Source: Thiotrichaceae bacterium (GTDB lineage: Bacteria; Pseudomonadota; Gammaproteobacteria; Thiotrichales; Thiotrichaceae). Taken from it: a stretch of 64,000 nt of DNA. The notes under the pieces are model-generated. The model did no database searches. It was not told the origin of the DNA and was given only the letters and a program-made list of their open reading frames with translations. The stretch spans positions 23,197 through 87,196 of the forward strand of contig JALSJN010000018.1 in NCBI GenBank assembly GCA_026989335.1, read 5' to 3'. Every line of letters starts with the position of its first letter. The first letter of the stretch is position 1. Both the position numbers and the translations under genes were made by a program. Of the stretch, positions 8,554-17,246 are shown one piece after another.

Positions 8554-9265
8554 AAATAACCTGAGTCAGCAACAGCTTGCTCAGTCATCAAGAAGAATAA
8601 TGGATGCTCAAAATAGCATTCATAAGAATCTTGAGCAGCTGGTTACTAAACACTTTTCTACAGATTATCAAAAACCCATTGCTCAGCATACTCAGGATGC
8701 GTTTGATGCTGTAAAACAACAGGTATCTACAAGCCTTGCTGGTGATCATCCGCTAATTTTTGACTCGTGTTGTGGTACTGCGATGAGTACAGGCATTATT
8801 GCACAACAAAACTCACATGCTTTGGTGGTTGGAATTGATCGTTCTGCTGCGCGGCTTAGCAAAGAATATAATAAGTCGATGCCGAAAAATGTCCTACTGG
8901 TGCAAGCTGAATGTTCCGACTTTTGGTCATTAGCAGTGGCAGAAGGTTGGAAACTGGATAAACATTTTATTCTTTACCCAAACCCATATCCAAAATCTAA
9001 ACACTTAAAACGTCGTTGGCACGGTCATCCTGCTTTTCCATTATTGTTTTCATTAGGCGGGAGTCTGATTTTACGCTCAAACTGGTCTGTGTATGTCGAA
9101 GAGTTTTGTATGGCACTGGAATTTGGGTTAAAGAGCCGACCCGTTGAAAAGCTCAATCAAAAACCAATTATGAAAGTGGTAGAGCCTAAAACGCCATTAA
9201 CTTTATTTGAGAAAAAATATCAAGAAAGTGGACAGTCATTATACCAATGTGAATTTAGGCTATAA
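8543..9265 (+). CDS. TrmB-like SAM-dependent methyltransferase
   Basis: Class I Rossmann methyltransferase. The SAM-binding start is LIFDSCCGTAMSTG (about 71-84), followed by VVGIDRSAARL. The segment YPNPYPKSKHLKRRWHGHPAFP strongly recalls the catalytic region of TrmB (tRNA guanine-46 N7-methyltransferase, usually FPDPWPKKRHHKRR), but the C-terminus lacks the usual TrmB tail and the order is somewhat different. The protein is therefore a divergent relative rather than a safe TrmB. At 240 residues it is of TrmB size. It starts inside the 3' end of the phosphatase gene. Substrate may be tRNA; this is inference. Confidence 0.68.
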   Translation: MPAKNNLSQQQLAQSSRRIMDAQNSIHKNLEQLVTKHFSTDYQKPIAQHTQDAFDAVKQQVSTSLAGDHPLIFDSCCGTAMSTGIIAQQNSHALVVGIDRSAARLSKEYNKSMPKNVLLVQAECSDFWSLAVAEGWKLDKHFILYPNPYPKSKHLKRRWHGHPAFPLLFSLGGSLILRSNWSVYVEEFCMALEFGLKSRPVEKLNQKPIMKVVEPKTPLTLFEKKYQESGQSLYQCEFRL

Positions 9266-9298
9266 TAAGATGAAATCTTTTAATTATTGGAGTATAAA

Positions 9299-9868
9299 AT
9301 GACTTTTTTTGCGCGTTTTTTTTCGTTGTTCCTAGTTACTGTTATGTTGTTAGGATCTTTTAGCGCCTATGCTTTGAACACTATTCCTAATACCCTGAAT
9401 GTAGCGGGTAAAAATTTAGTTTTAAATGGTGTCGGTACGCGGACCAAATTTATACTGTCGATTTACCATGCTGGTCTTTATTTACAAAAAAAGAACAAGA
9501 ATGCGCAGCAAATAATGGCAGCAAATGAACCGATGGCAATTCGCATGAATATCGTTTCGGGCTTTGCAAGCGCATCTAAGATGAAACATGCCCTTAATCA
9601 AGGTTTTAAAAATGCAACCGGCGGAAAAACTGCACCAATACAACCTCAAATTGATCAGCTTTTAAAAGCAGCATTTAGTGATAAAGTTAATAAAGGCGAT
9701 ATTATGGATTTAGTCTATAACCCTGCCACGGGTACACAAATTATAAAAAATAAAAAAGTATTAGCGACGATTAAAGGCTTGCCTTTTAAGCGGGCTTTAT
9801 TTGGTATTTGGTTGTCTAATAAGCCTGCGCAGGCGAGTTTAAAAAATCAGCTATTAGGCAAAAACTAA
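9299..9868 (+). CDS. Chalcone isomerase-like secreted protein
   Basis: Bacterial chalcone-isomerase-like proteins share the CHI fold but have no proven enzymatic role. I chose ATG 9299 rather than the track's TTG 9287: GGAG ends six bases before this ATG, and the TTG itself is part of that ribosome site. The product (189 residues) has a signal peptide ending near FSAYA, then the family segments LNGVGTRTKFILSIYHAGLYL and MRMNIVSG-like IRMNIVSG, and a C-terminal LFGIWLSNKPA block that is diagnostic. A perfect TATAAT lies at 9261-9266 with only a weak -35, so it may have its own promoter. Periplasmic, function unknown. Confidence 0.78.
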   Translation: MTFFARFFSLFLVTVMLLGSFSAYALNTIPNTLNVAGKNLVLNGVGTRTKFILSIYHAGLYLQKKNKNAQQIMAANEPMAIRMNIVSGFASASKMKHALNQGFKNATGGKTAPIQPQIDQLLKAAFSDKVNKGDIMDLVYNPATGTQIIKNKKVLATIKGLPFKRALFGIWLSNKPAQASLKNQLLGKN

Positions 9869-9928
9869 AACCGTGATTTAGTTTGGTCGATACAGTAAAC
9901 TAGGCAAAAATCATCAAGGAAAAGAAAT

Positions 9929-10420
9929 ATGGCAAGCGTGAATAAAGTAATACTAATTGGCAACCTAGGGCAAGATCCTGAAGTAAAGTACATGCCCAGC
10001 GGCGGTGCAGTAACCAATATTAGTATTGCTACAACCGAAAACTGGAAAGATAAAGCAAGCGGTGAGAAAAAAGAGAAAACTGAATGGCACCGTGTGGTGT
10101 TTTTTAATCGCCTTGCTGAAATCGTGGGTGAATACTTGCGTAAAGGCTCACAGGTTTATATTGAAGGTCAGTTAAGAACCAATAAATGGCAAGACCAAAG
10201 CGGTGCAGATCGTTATAGTACAGAAATTGTCGCCAGAGAAATGACCATGTTAGGTGGCAAAGCTGGCGGTAGTAGTGACTTTAGTCCGCCACCTTCTCAA
10301 CAGCAAGGACAACAGCCGCAACAAGGTGGTGGTGCGCCCCAGCAACAACAGGCAGCAGCTCCGGCTCAAAGTGCAGCACCACAGAATTTTGATAATTTTG
10401 ATGATGATATTCCATTCTAA
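9929..10420 (+). CDS. ssb: Single-stranded DNA-binding protein
   Basis: SSB coats single-stranded DNA in replication, repair and recombination and recruits partners through its C-terminal tip. The OB-fold occupies residues 1-108 ([58 protein letters not shown]). It is followed by a Gly/Gln/Pro-rich linker (about 112-150) and the acidic tip DDDIPF, the expected interaction motif. Length 163 is typical. AAGGAAAAG lies just before the ATG. A strong terminator follows 27 bases after the stop. Confidence 0.96.
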   Translation: MASVNKVILIGNLGQDPEVKYMPSGGAVTNISIATTENWKDKASGEKKEKTEWHRVVFFNRLAEIVGEYLRKGSQVYIEGQLRTNKWQDQSGADRYSTEIVAREMTMLGGKAGGSSDFSPPPSQQQGQQPQQGGGAPQQQQAAAPAQSAAPQNFDNFDDDIPF

Positions 10421-10446
10421 AAGTTACTCTATGTGAAAGCTCTAAT

Positions 10447-10484
10447 AAAAAAGCCCCTAGTATTTAAACTAGGGGCTTTTTTAT
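10447..10484. terminator. Bidirectional intrinsic terminator between ssb and the DUF302 gene
   Basis: AAGCCCCTAGT (10451-10461) pairs perfectly with ACTAGGGGCTT (10468-10478) around a 6-base loop. It is flanked by an A-run on the left and a T-run on the right, so it should stop transcription in both directions, from ssb and from the convergent DUF302 gene. Confidence 0.92.
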
Positions 10485-10509
10485 TGGGGTTAATGGCTGT
10501 TCGAGTGAG

Positions 10510-10902
10510 CTATAACTTATTTAGGTCATCAATAGCCGCGTTAATATGTGTGGTAGCAAGCTTAGCAACTTCTTGTACAACAGCGTTGCTCTCTAGTCCT
10601 AGTACTGGCTCAGGTGCCATAAAGTGGAAGATAGTTTTTCCATCTTCTTCACGCGCTACTATTGTACAAGGTAATAATGCGCCAGCCTCAGGTGCTGCCT
10701 CGATAATCTTTTTTGCCATGCCTGGGTTGCAGGCACCTAAAATTCGGTAGGGTGCAATATCTTCATTGAGCTTGTTTTTGATGGTAGCTTGTACGTTAAC
10801 TTCGCTGACGATGCCGAGTTTATGCGTCATTAAAGTGGCTTTAAGGGTTTCGATTGCTTCATCAATAGGTTGATTTAGATTTGCAGTAAGCGTGTATGAC
10901 AT
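10510..10902 (-). CDS. DUF302 family protein (cytoplasmic form)
   Basis: A 130-residue DUF302 protein without signal peptide. Recognisable parts are the N-terminal helix start IDEAIETLKATLMTHKLGIVSEVN, the YRILGACNPGMAKKIIEAAPEAGALLPCTIVARE segment and the FHFMAPEPVLGL block. Conserved Cys residues (GACNPG, LLPCT) are typical of the family. Function unknown. It differs in sequence from the exported DUF302 protein at the window's left end, so the two are not a recent duplication. Single-gene unit with a shared terminator downstream; the 119 bases upstream, before yceF, show no clear promoter to me. Confidence 0.82.
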   Translation of the reverse strand: MSYTLTANLNQPIDEAIETLKATLMTHKLGIVSEVNVQATIKNKLNEDIAPYRILGACNPGMAKKIIEAAPEAGALLPCTIVAREEDGKTIFHFMAPEPVLGLESNAVVQEVAKLATTHINAAIDDLNKL

Positions 10903-11021
10903 GAATGTTTTCCTGAATGTTTTTAAGGTTAGTGTGTGTAATAAGTTATAATGTTTTAGTGGATTTGTCTTTGATAGGTCTCAATTTAATAGTTATTTTG
11001 ATTAAGGTCCCATATCTAATA

Positions 11022-11615
11022 TTATGGAAGGAGAAGTCCCTTTGAGCGAAGCATTTCAGATAGGCGAACTAAGGGTAGACCCACTAACGAGGTTGGGTCA
11101 TTGCCATTCAGTTGTTTAAATAGTGTAATGCCTAGACCTTCAGACTTAAAGCTGCCAGCACAAGCATAAGGCTTTTCTTGCAATAGGTATGACTCGATTT
11201 CTTTGCTGTTTAGTGTTCTAAAATCCACATGAAAGGGAATCATGTCCAATTGATAACTTGCATCATGCGTGTCATAAAGGCAAAGACCTGTTAGAAAGCT
11301 GACCCTTTTTCCGGAGCTTTCGGTTAATTGTTTTACCGCATTTTGATGATTACCTGGTTTGCCTCTAATAGAATTATTAAGAACAGAGCATTGATCTGAG
11401 CCAATAATAAGCGCATTGGGGTGATTTTTTGCAACAGCTTGTGCTTTTTCTAAAGAGAGCCGTTTAACATAGTCCTCAGGTGTCTCGTTTGTTAGCGGGG
11501 TTTCATCAATATTGGGTGAGTCCGTAATAAACGTGAGTTGGAGGCGTTCAAGCAATTCTTTTCTAAAAGGTGAGGTTGAACCAAGTACAATATCTTTATG
11601 GTAGCTTTTAGTCAT
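11022..11615 (-). CDS. yceF: Maf-like nucleotide pyrophosphatase (YceF type)
   Basis: Maf proteins hydrolyse non-canonical or modified nucleoside triphosphates to monophosphates; YceF-type members prefer 7-methyl-GTP. The 197-residue protein has the family motifs VLGSTSPFRKELLERL (about 10-25), the catalytic region IIGSDQCSVL (about 70-79), GKPG followed by the KQLTESSGKRVSFLTGLCLY strand-helix unit, and the C-terminal GNDPTSLVGLPLVRL. Gene position next to yceD-rpmF-plsX-fabH, in divergent orientation, supports the yceF call over the closely related YhdE/Maf-1. Confidence 0.88.
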   Translation of the reverse strand: MTKSYHKDIVLGSTSPFRKELLERLQLTFITDSPNIDETPLTNETPEDYVKRLSLEKAQAVAKNHPNALIIGSDQCSVLNNSIRGKPGNHQNAVKQLTESSGKRVSFLTGLCLYDTHDASYQLDMIPFHVDFRTLNSKEIESYLLQEKPYACAGSFKSEGLGITLFKQLNGNDPTSLVGLPLVRLSEMLRSKGLLLP

Positions 11616-11689
11616 TAATCGTTAGTTTTGATATTTAAGAAGGAATGCATTGTAAGCTTTCCTGAGTAAATTAAAAAGTGGCTAGTGAG

Positions 11690-11888
11690 CCCTAACCCTC
11701 AGATAGATAGCACGACGATAGTACAAGCCTTTGGGTCCACAAAACATCCCGAAATTTTCCGATTGCGCTAAAGCATAATTGAGTGTAGCAGCGCTCACTA
11801 AATCTACGGGTAAAACGGCTATTTTTGAAATATCTTGTGAAACCAAAGTCTTGAACTCTCGTTTGCGGTTCTATCTAGGGGGTTAGGG
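11690..11888. repeat. Candidate degenerate element bounded by imperfect inverted repeats
   Basis: CCCTAACCCTCAGATAGA (11690-11707) matches the reverse complement of TCTATCTAGGGGGTTAGGG (11870-11888) with one gap and one mismatch. About 160 bases lie between, with no ORF of note. The size and the terminal repeats would fit a decayed MITE, or a long-range hairpin in the yceD leader. It fills most of the 354-base gap between yceF and yceD. I see no target-site duplication. Confidence 0.35.
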
Positions 11889-11931
11889 GGAGTGTGTAGG
11901 GAGAACATCGAAAAAACACATGGAAAAAGGC

Positions 11932-11960
11932 TTTACTCATGCACTCTAGCTACTTATAAT
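11932..11960 (+). promoter_or_regulatory. Probable sigma70 promoter of yceD-rpmF
   Basis: TTTACT (11932-11937), a 17-base spacer and a perfect TATAAT (11955-11960) are followed by CCCGCGCTT and the yceD ATG at 11970. The predicted start point falls only about 2-4 bases before that ATG, so the transcript would be leaderless or nearly so. The G/C-rich discriminator is of the kind seen in growth-rate-controlled promoters. Confidence 0.6.
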
Positions 11961-11969
11961 CCCGCGCTT

Positions 11970-12533
11970 ATGTCGAATGTTAGTAGTATTCAGCGTTTAC
12001 CTGTCGAAGTTGATCCTTTTCGTCTTGTCGAACAGGGTAGGCTATTTGATGGGCGTATACCCTTAAGTGATTTTAAGCGTGTTAGTGAGTTACTTTTTAA
12101 GCCTTCTAGTGAAGAGGAGAACGCTAAACAACGCTTGGTGAACGTTCATCTTGAATTTACTCGCACGGATACGAAACTTCCTGTTATTAAAGGAAATATC
12201 AGTACTGACTTCGAGATGATTTGCCAGCGTTGTTTAGAGGCAAAGAAAGAGTCACTAACAATCAGTTTTGATGTTGTTTTAGTCAGTAGTGATGAGCAAG
12301 CAGAACGCTTGCAAGAAGGGTACGATACATGGTTGGTTGAAGATCAGTTGTTGTTTGTCAATGACTTTTTGGAAGATGAAATACTGTTAGCGGTGCCTTT
12401 TGTAGTTTCGCATGATGATTGTCAGCCAGTACGTGATTTGATTGAATCACTGCCTGAAGACAGTGAAGAGCAAAAGTCTGAAGGAAAACAAAATCCTTTT
12501 GCGGTATTAAAAGATTTAAAATTGGATAGTTAA
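11970..12533 (+). CDS. yceD: YceD family protein (DUF177), 23S rRNA accumulation protein
   Basis: YceD is a conserved partner of rpmF and has been linked to 23S rRNA accumulation. I choose ATG 11970 (187 residues), because MSNVSSIQRLPVEVDPFRLVEQGR aligns with the normal YceD N-terminus and the track's longer start adds 26 unrelated residues upstream of a perfect -10 box. The family features follow: a single CxxC-like ICQRCLEA (about 86-93), the acidic FVNDFLEDEILLAVPFVVSHDDC block and the C-terminal NPFAVLKDLKLDS. rpmF follows after 86 bases. No Shine-Dalgarno precedes the ATG. Confidence 0.87.
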   Translation: MSNVSSIQRLPVEVDPFRLVEQGRLFDGRIPLSDFKRVSELLFKPSSEEENAKQRLVNVHLEFTRTDTKLPVIKGNISTDFEMICQRCLEAKKESLTISFDVVLVSSDEQAERLQEGYDTWLVEDQLLFVNDFLEDEILLAVPFVVSHDDCQPVRDLIESLPEDSEEQKSEGKQNPFAVLKDLKLDS

Positions 12534-12619
12534 TCATTTAACTATCTCGTAACAATAAAACCTTACATTAAAAATAGTAGGTTCTAGGTTATCTAGTATC
12601 TACAAAACGGAGAAATCCC

Positions 12620-12823
12620 ATGGCAGTACAGAAAAGTAAAGTAACACGTTCGCGTCGCGGTCAACGTCGTTCACATGATTCACTCAGTAACCCAACATTA
12701 TCAACTGATCCAGTATCAGGTGAGACGCATATACGTCATCACATGACGCCTGATGGTTTTTACCGTGGTCGCCAGGTTATCGCATCTCCCGTAGAAATGG
12801 ATGATGAAGATGATGACGAATAG
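12620..12823 (+). CDS. rpmF: 50S ribosomal protein L32
   Basis: Small protein of the large ribosomal subunit. The N-terminus [22 protein letters not shown] is the classic L32 start. The family core continues through [20 protein letters not shown]. It lacks the Cys zinc motif, as is usual for proteobacterial L32. At 67 residues it is about ten longer than E. coli L32, the extra being an acidic tail (EMDDEDDDE). GGAG precedes the ATG with good spacing. A strong terminator follows, so yceD-rpmF is a closed unit and plsX must have its own promoter. Confidence 0.96.
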   Translation: MAVQKSKVTRSRRGQRRSHDSLSNPTLSTDPVSGETHIRHHMTPDGFYRGRQVIASPVEMDDEDDDE

Positions 12824-12850
12824 GCTTTATAGCGGTCATTTAAAGTTTTA

Positions 12851-12881
12851 AAAAAATCGCGGGCATGTCCCGCGATTTTTC
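12851..12881 (+). terminator. Intrinsic terminator after rpmF
   Basis: ATCGCGGG (12856-12863) pairs with CCCGCGAT (12869-12876) around CATGT, extended by A-T pairs and followed by a short T-run. It lies about 30 bases after the rpmF stop. Confidence 0.88.
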
Positions 12882-13210
12882 ATAGTACTTGTTGTAAAAT
12901 TTCTGGTAGGTTTAGTCTTGTAGTATAATGATGCTTTGTAAGTGTTAGATGATGAGTAAAAAACTTTTCAATAAACTTTTTTTGCTTCATTTTTCGTCTT
13001 AAGCAGTGAAATGGCATCTCGTTTTAGCGAGCTTACCGCTATTTTTAAGTGAATAACTTGATAGCTAGCTTTCGCTTAATAATTGGCTAGTAGTCTATTC
13101 AAAAGAGATTGAATGACTAGCCGATACAATATTGGGCTTGCGCTTTCGCCGCGTGCAAAGATCTTATAATCATAGTTCTTTAAAGAATAATAGGTAGAGT
13201 CAATACTAAA
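12882..13210. other. Non-coding gap between rpmF and plsX with an interrupted hairpin
   Basis: This gap of about 330 bases has no credible ORF. At 13085-13122 GGCTAGT and ACTAGCC, then ATTCAA and TTGAAT, form a two-part stem with an AAGAGA loop and an AGTCT/G internal bulge. TATAAT occurs at 12924-12929 and 13165-13170 but neither has a good -35 at 16-18 bases. The region probably contains the plsX promoter, but I cannot place it with confidence. Confidence 0.45.
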
Positions 13211-14227
13211 ATGGATTCTTTATTTCGTATCGCAATAGATAGCATGAGTGGTGATAATGGCCTTGAAGCCGTTGTGCCGGCCGCATTGATGTTTTTAAAA
13301 GAGCATAATGATTCAATTTTAATTCTTGTGGGCGATGAAACACAGCTAAAAGCTGAGCTTGAAAAGCACAAACAAGTCAATAACGAACGACTCATAGTTA
13401 AGCACGCTACACAAATCGTTACGATGGATGAAGCACCCGCAGCAGCTCTGAGGGGTAAAAAAGATTCTTCGATGCGGGTGGCGATTAATTTGGTTAAGTC
13501 AGGTGATGCTGATGCGGCGGTGAGTGCAGGTAATACTGGGGCCCTGATGGCAACCGGGCGTTTTGTATTACGGATGCTTCCGGGGATAGATCGACCTGCC
13601 ATATGTACCGCTATCCCCGCTGTGGATGGTCATACCTATATGCTAGATTTAGGTGCTAATATTGATTCATCTTCAGAGCATTTGTACCAGTTTGCTGTAA
13701 TGGGCTCAGAGTTAGTAAGTGCAATTGATGGGTTGCCTAAACCTAAGGTAGGCTTACTCAATATTGGCCAAGAGGATATTAAAGGTAATGAGCAAGTTAA
13801 AGCAGCTCATGAGCGCCTCCAAAGTGGTGAGTTTAACTACATCGGATTTGTTGAAGGGGATGATGTTTTTCACGGTGATGTTGATGTAGTTGTTTGTGAT
13901 GGCTTTGTAGGCAATGTGGCGTTAAAGACCACTGAAGGCTTAGCCAAAATGCTGTCACAAGAGCTTAAGCGTGGCTACAAGAAAAATGTTTTTAGCAAAT
14001 TAGCCGCGTTAGTTTCTTACCCTGTGTTAAAAGCATTTAGTCGTCGCTTTGATCATCGCCGGTATAATGGTGCTAGTTTCTTAGGTTTAAAAGGCATTGT
14101 GATTAAAAGCCACGGTGGCGCTGATAGTGTCGCATTTGCTAATGCAATCGGTATTGCGCGCAAAGCAGTGATGGAAAAAGTACCAAGTAGAATCGAAAAG
14201 CATTTACAAAAACATTTGGTTGATTAG
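13211..14227 (+). CDS. plsX: Phosphate acyltransferase PlsX
   Basis: PlsX makes acyl-phosphate from acyl-ACP for the PlsY route to lysophosphatidic acid. The 338-residue protein starts with [11 protein letters not shown], a variant of the usual IAxDAMGGD, and contains the diagnostic [12 protein letters not shown] (about 102-113) and [20 protein letters not shown] segments, then [16 protein letters not shown] near 230-245. Length is normal. fabH follows 43 bases downstream in the same direction, as in most Gammaproteobacteria. The Ser in SMSGD instead of the Ala-Met-Gly form is a mild departure, not a lost active site. Confidence 0.95.
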   Translation: MDSLFRIAIDSMSGDNGLEAVVPAALMFLKEHNDSILILVGDETQLKAELEKHKQVNNERLIVKHATQIVTMDEAPAAALRGKKDSSMRVAINLVKSGDADAAVSAGNTGALMATGRFVLRMLPGIDRPAICTAIPAVDGHTYMLDLGANIDSSSEHLYQFAVMGSELVSAIDGLPKPKVGLLNIGQEDIKGNEQVKAAHERLQSGEFNYIGFVEGDDVFHGDVDVVVCDGFVGNVALKTTEGLAKMLSQELKRGYKKNVFSKLAALVSYPVLKAFSRRFDHRRYNGASFLGLKGIVIKSHGGADSVAFANAIGIARKAVMEKVPSRIEKHLQKHLVD

Positions 14228-14270
14228 CCATTATCATTATTTTTATGATAAGCCAATAAAGGGAAAAATC

Positions 14271-15239
14271 ATGTATTCACGTATCACAGGCACCGGCAGT
14301 TATTTACCTGAAAAGGTATTAACTAACCATGACCTTGAAAAAATGGTGGATACCTCGCATGAATGGATCGTTGAGCGTACTGGCATTGAAAAGCGGCATA
14401 TTGCAGAAGATGGCCAAACCACTTGTGATCTTGCTGAAGTCGCGGCAAAGCGCGCGATGGAAATGGCAGGAAAAACTGCTGATGATATCGACTTAATTAT
14501 TCTCGCAACCAGTACCCCTGACTTAATTTGGCCAAGCACTGCTTGTTTATTGCAAGGGCGGCTCGGCATTAAATCGGGTTGTGCAGCTTTTGATGTTGCC
14601 GCCGTTTGTACGGGTTTTGTTTATGCTTTGGGCATTGCTGATAAGTTCATCAAAAGCGGCTCGAATCAATGTGTGTTGGTGGTGGGCGCAGAGACCTTAT
14701 CAAACATTGTGGATTGGACGGATCGTGGAACCTGTATTTTATTTGCTGATGGTGCGGGTGCAGTTATTTTAGAAGCCAGCGAAGAAGCCGGTATTTTATC
14801 AACCCACTTGCATGCTGATGGTCAATTTGAAAGCCTGTTGAATAGCAAAGGTGGTTTATCTAAAAATAAAGTTTTGCTAGATTCAGGTGGTGCTTTTGTA
14901 CAAATGAAAGGCAATGAAGTTTTTCGTAAAGCAGTTAATACCTTGGGACGAATTGTTGATGAAACATTGGCGTACAATAATTTAGAAAAATCTGATGTGG
15001 ATTGGTTGGTACCGCATCAAGCTAATATTCGTATTATAAAAGCTACCGCTAAAAAATTAAAAATGTCGATGGATCAAGTCGTGGTAACGGTGGATGAACA
15101 TGGTAATACCTCTGCGGCATCTGTGCCTCTGGCATTGGATGTGGCGGTACGCGATGGGCGAATAAAACGGGGTGATACAATCCTGTTAGAGGCTTTTGGT
15201 GGCGGATTTACATGGGGCTCTGCTTTAATTAAGTTTTAA
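14271..15239 (+). CDS. fabH: 3-oxoacyl-[ACP] synthase III
   Basis: FabH condenses acetyl-CoA with malonyl-ACP to begin fatty acid synthesis. I start at ATG 14271 ([19 protein letters not shown]), which has AAAGGGA upstream and matches family N-termini; the track's TTG start lies inside plsX. The 322-residue product has the catalytic triad: Cys113 in [11 protein letters not shown], His in [10 protein letters not shown] (near 250) and Asn in HGNTSAAS (near 280). The [12 protein letters not shown]-terminus is standard. Contrary to the usual order, no fabD, fabG or acpP follows; the next gene is uvrC after 106 bases without a visible terminator. Confidence 0.95.
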   Translation: MYSRITGTGSYLPEKVLTNHDLEKMVDTSHEWIVERTGIEKRHIAEDGQTTCDLAEVAAKRAMEMAGKTADDIDLIILATSTPDLIWPSTACLLQGRLGIKSGCAAFDVAAVCTGFVYALGIADKFIKSGSNQCVLVVGAETLSNIVDWTDRGTCILFADGAGAVILEASEEAGILSTHLHADGQFESLLNSKGGLSKNKVLLDSGGAFVQMKGNEVFRKAVNTLGRIVDETLAYNNLEKSDVDWLVPHQANIRIIKATAKKLKMSMDQVVVTVDEHGNTSAASVPLALDVAVRDGRIKRGDTILLEAFGGGFTWGSALIKF

Positions 15240-15345
15240 ACTGTTTGGTTCGTCACTATTAAAATTACCACGAAGTGAGTGAATCAAAGGTGTTGCTTTA
15301 TCTTTTAACTTCATGGCTTCATGGTAAAAAATCCCCTTAACAAAC

Positions 15346-17172
15346 ATGACCGAAGATTCATTTAACAGCAAAACTTTTCTAAAAACAGTGCCGCATAAGC
15401 CCGGTGTGTATCGCATGTTATCGGTGGATGATAAAATCCTTTATGTGGGCAAAGCTAAAGATTTAAAAAATCGAGTCTCCAGCTACTTTAGGTCAAACTT
15501 AGTAAATTCTCGAATCTACTCAATGGTTAAGCAGATTCGTGATGTTCAAATAACCATCACGGGGACAGAGGCAGAAGCCTTATTGCTTGAAAGCAATTTA
15601 ATCAAAAAGCATCATCCGCGCTACAATATTTTATTGCGTGATGATAAAAGTTATCCTTATATTTATTTATCCAAACACCAATACCCTCGCTTAACCTTTC
15701 ACCGTGGTTCTCGAAAATCCAAAGGGCAATATTTTGGGCCGTACCCCAGTGCAGGGGCAGTTCGAGAAACATTAAATTTACTACAAAAGTTATTTCAAGT
15801 TCGTCAATGTGAGAATAGCTATTTTAGTAATCGTTCTCGCCCTTGTTTACAGTTTCAAATTCAACGCTGTACCGCACCGTGTACGCAGGAAATTAGTGAG
15901 CAAGAGTATCAACAAGGTGTGCGCCATACCGTACAATTTTTAGAAGGTAAGTCGCAACAGGTGATTGATGAACTGGTGCAACAGATGGATGCTGCTTCGT
16001 CGCAGCTAGCGTTTGAAGAGGCGGCACTTTACAGAGATAAAATTGAAAAACTACGTCAAGTATCACAACAACAAAGTATTAGTGGTGGGCAGGGTGATGT
16101 TGATGTTATCGCCTGTCAGTTCGCATCTGAGGTTGCTAGTGTGCAAGTGATTACGATTCGTAACGGTAACAACTTAGGTAATAAAAATTTCTTTCCAAAA
16201 GTACCCACTAACTTTAATGAGAAGCCATTGGATGAATCCCTTTTATTGTCTTCATTTATCGCACAGTATTACTTGCAACGGGAGATGCCAGCGGAGGTTT
16301 TAACCAGTCATGAGCCAGAGGATAAAAAACTCTTGCTAGAAATGTTACGTTTAAAAGCTGAACGTAAAGTATTGCTGTCGTATAAACTTCGAAGTGACCG
16401 TTCGCGTTGGATGTCGATGGCGTTACGTAACGCACAACATGCTTTAAGCACTCACTTAGCCTCAAAAGCAGGGATACAAAAACGCATCATTGCATTGCAA
16501 ACAGAATTAAATTTAGATTATATTCCGGCCCGTATGGAATGTTTTGATATCTCGCACACGATGGGGGAAGCGACCGTGGCATCTTGTGTTGTATTTGGTT
16601 TAGAAGGTGCGATAAAATCAGAGTACCGACGTTACAATATTGAAGGAATTGTTGGCGGCGATGATTATGCAGCGATGAATCAAGTATTAAGGCGGCGCTT
16701 TAAAAGAGTACTCGAAGGCGAAGTAAAATTACCCGATATTTTATTTATAGATGGTGGTAAAGGGCAAGTTACTCAAGCAGTAGACGTTTTACAAGACTTG
16801 CAAATAAGCGGTGTGGATATTATTGGTATCACCAAAGGGGAAGGCCGACGACAAGATAATGATACACTAACAATAGGCAAGCAAAAAATTGAGCTGCCCG
16901 CACACTCTAGCGCTTTGCATTTGATTCAGCAGGTACGCGATGAAGCGCATCGTTTCGCTATTACTGGGCATCGGCAACGTCGACAAAAAGCGCGTAATAC
17001 CTCACCACTAGAAGGTATCGTTGGGCTAGGGTCTAAACGCCGTCAAAATATTTTAAAACAATTTGGCGGCATTCGTGCAGTGACGCGTGCAAGTGTTGAT
17101 GAATTAAGCAAAGTGAAGGGAATTAGTGCGCAATTGGCGGAAAAGATTTATGATAGCCTTCATGCTAATTAA
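15346..17172 (+). CDS. uvrC: Excinuclease ABC subunit C
   Basis: UvrC makes both incisions in nucleotide excision repair after UvrA and UvrB load on damaged DNA. The 608-residue protein has, in order, the GIY-YIG nuclease domain (KPGVYRML near 18 and ILYVGKAKDLKNRVSSYF), a Cys-rich region (FQIQRCTAPC), the UVR UvrB-interaction motif (near 200-235, SQLAFEEAALYRDKIEKL), the RNase H-like 5' nuclease domain (MECFDISHTMGE, FIDGGKGQ) and tandem helix-hairpin-helix repeats at the C-terminus (LEGIVGLGSKRR, KVKGISAQLA). Linkage to pgsA downstream is a common gammaproteobacterial arrangement. Confidence 0.96.
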   Translation: MTEDSFNSKTFLKTVPHKPGVYRMLSVDDKILYVGKAKDLKNRVSSYFRSNLVNSRIYSMVKQIRDVQITITGTEAEALLLESNLIKKHHPRYNILLRDDKSYPYIYLSKHQYPRLTFHRGSRKSKGQYFGPYPSAGAVRETLNLLQKLFQVRQCENSYFSNRSRPCLQFQIQRCTAPCTQEISEQEYQQGVRHTVQFLEGKSQQVIDELVQQMDAASSQLAFEEAALYRDKIEKLRQVSQQQSISGGQGDVDVIACQFASEVASVQVITIRNGNNLGNKNFFPKVPTNFNEKPLDESLLLSSFIAQYYLQREMPAEVLTSHEPEDKKLLLEMLRLKAERKVLLSYKLRSDRSRWMSMALRNAQHALSTHLASKAGIQKRIIALQTELNLDYIPARMECFDISHTMGEATVASCVVFGLEGAIKSEYRRYNIEGIVGGDDYAAMNQVLRRRFKRVLEGEVKLPDILFIDGGKGQVTQAVDVLQDLQISGVDIIGITKGEGRRQDNDTLTIGKQKIELPAHSSALHLIQQVRDEAHRFAITGHRQRRQKARNTSPLEGIVGLGSKRRQNILKQFGGIRAVTRASVDELSKVKGISAQLAEKIYDSLHAN

Positions 17173-17197
17173 GCTTGTGAGAATACTGTCTTTGAAA

Positions 17198-17245
17198 GTA
17201 TCACTTCTTAATTAGCTCACTAAACTAACAACCTTGAAGTGATAC
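17198..17245 (+). promoter_or_regulatory. Inverted repeat covering the pgsA ribosome-binding region
   Basis: GTATCACTTC (17198-17207) and GAAGTGATAC (17236-17245) are perfect 10-base complements separated by 28 bases. The 3' arm ends one base before the GTG start of pgsA and includes the only purine-rich stretch (GAAGTGA) that could bind the ribosome. Folding would hide the start site, so this could be a translational switch; that role is inference. Confidence 0.5.
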
Positions 17246-17246
17246 A

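Noticed and set aside
10433-10750. Plus-strand ORF after ssb
   Set aside because: It runs through a strong terminator and antisense to a well supported DUF302 gene.
12924-13170. Two TATAAT boxes as plsX promoters
   Set aside because: Neither has a plausible -35 at standard spacing, so I left them as notes within the gap entry.
15225-15416. Minus-strand 63-residue ORF between fabH and uvrC
   Set aside because: Most of it overlaps the start of uvrC and the end of fabH in antisense, and no ribosome site or homology is visible.
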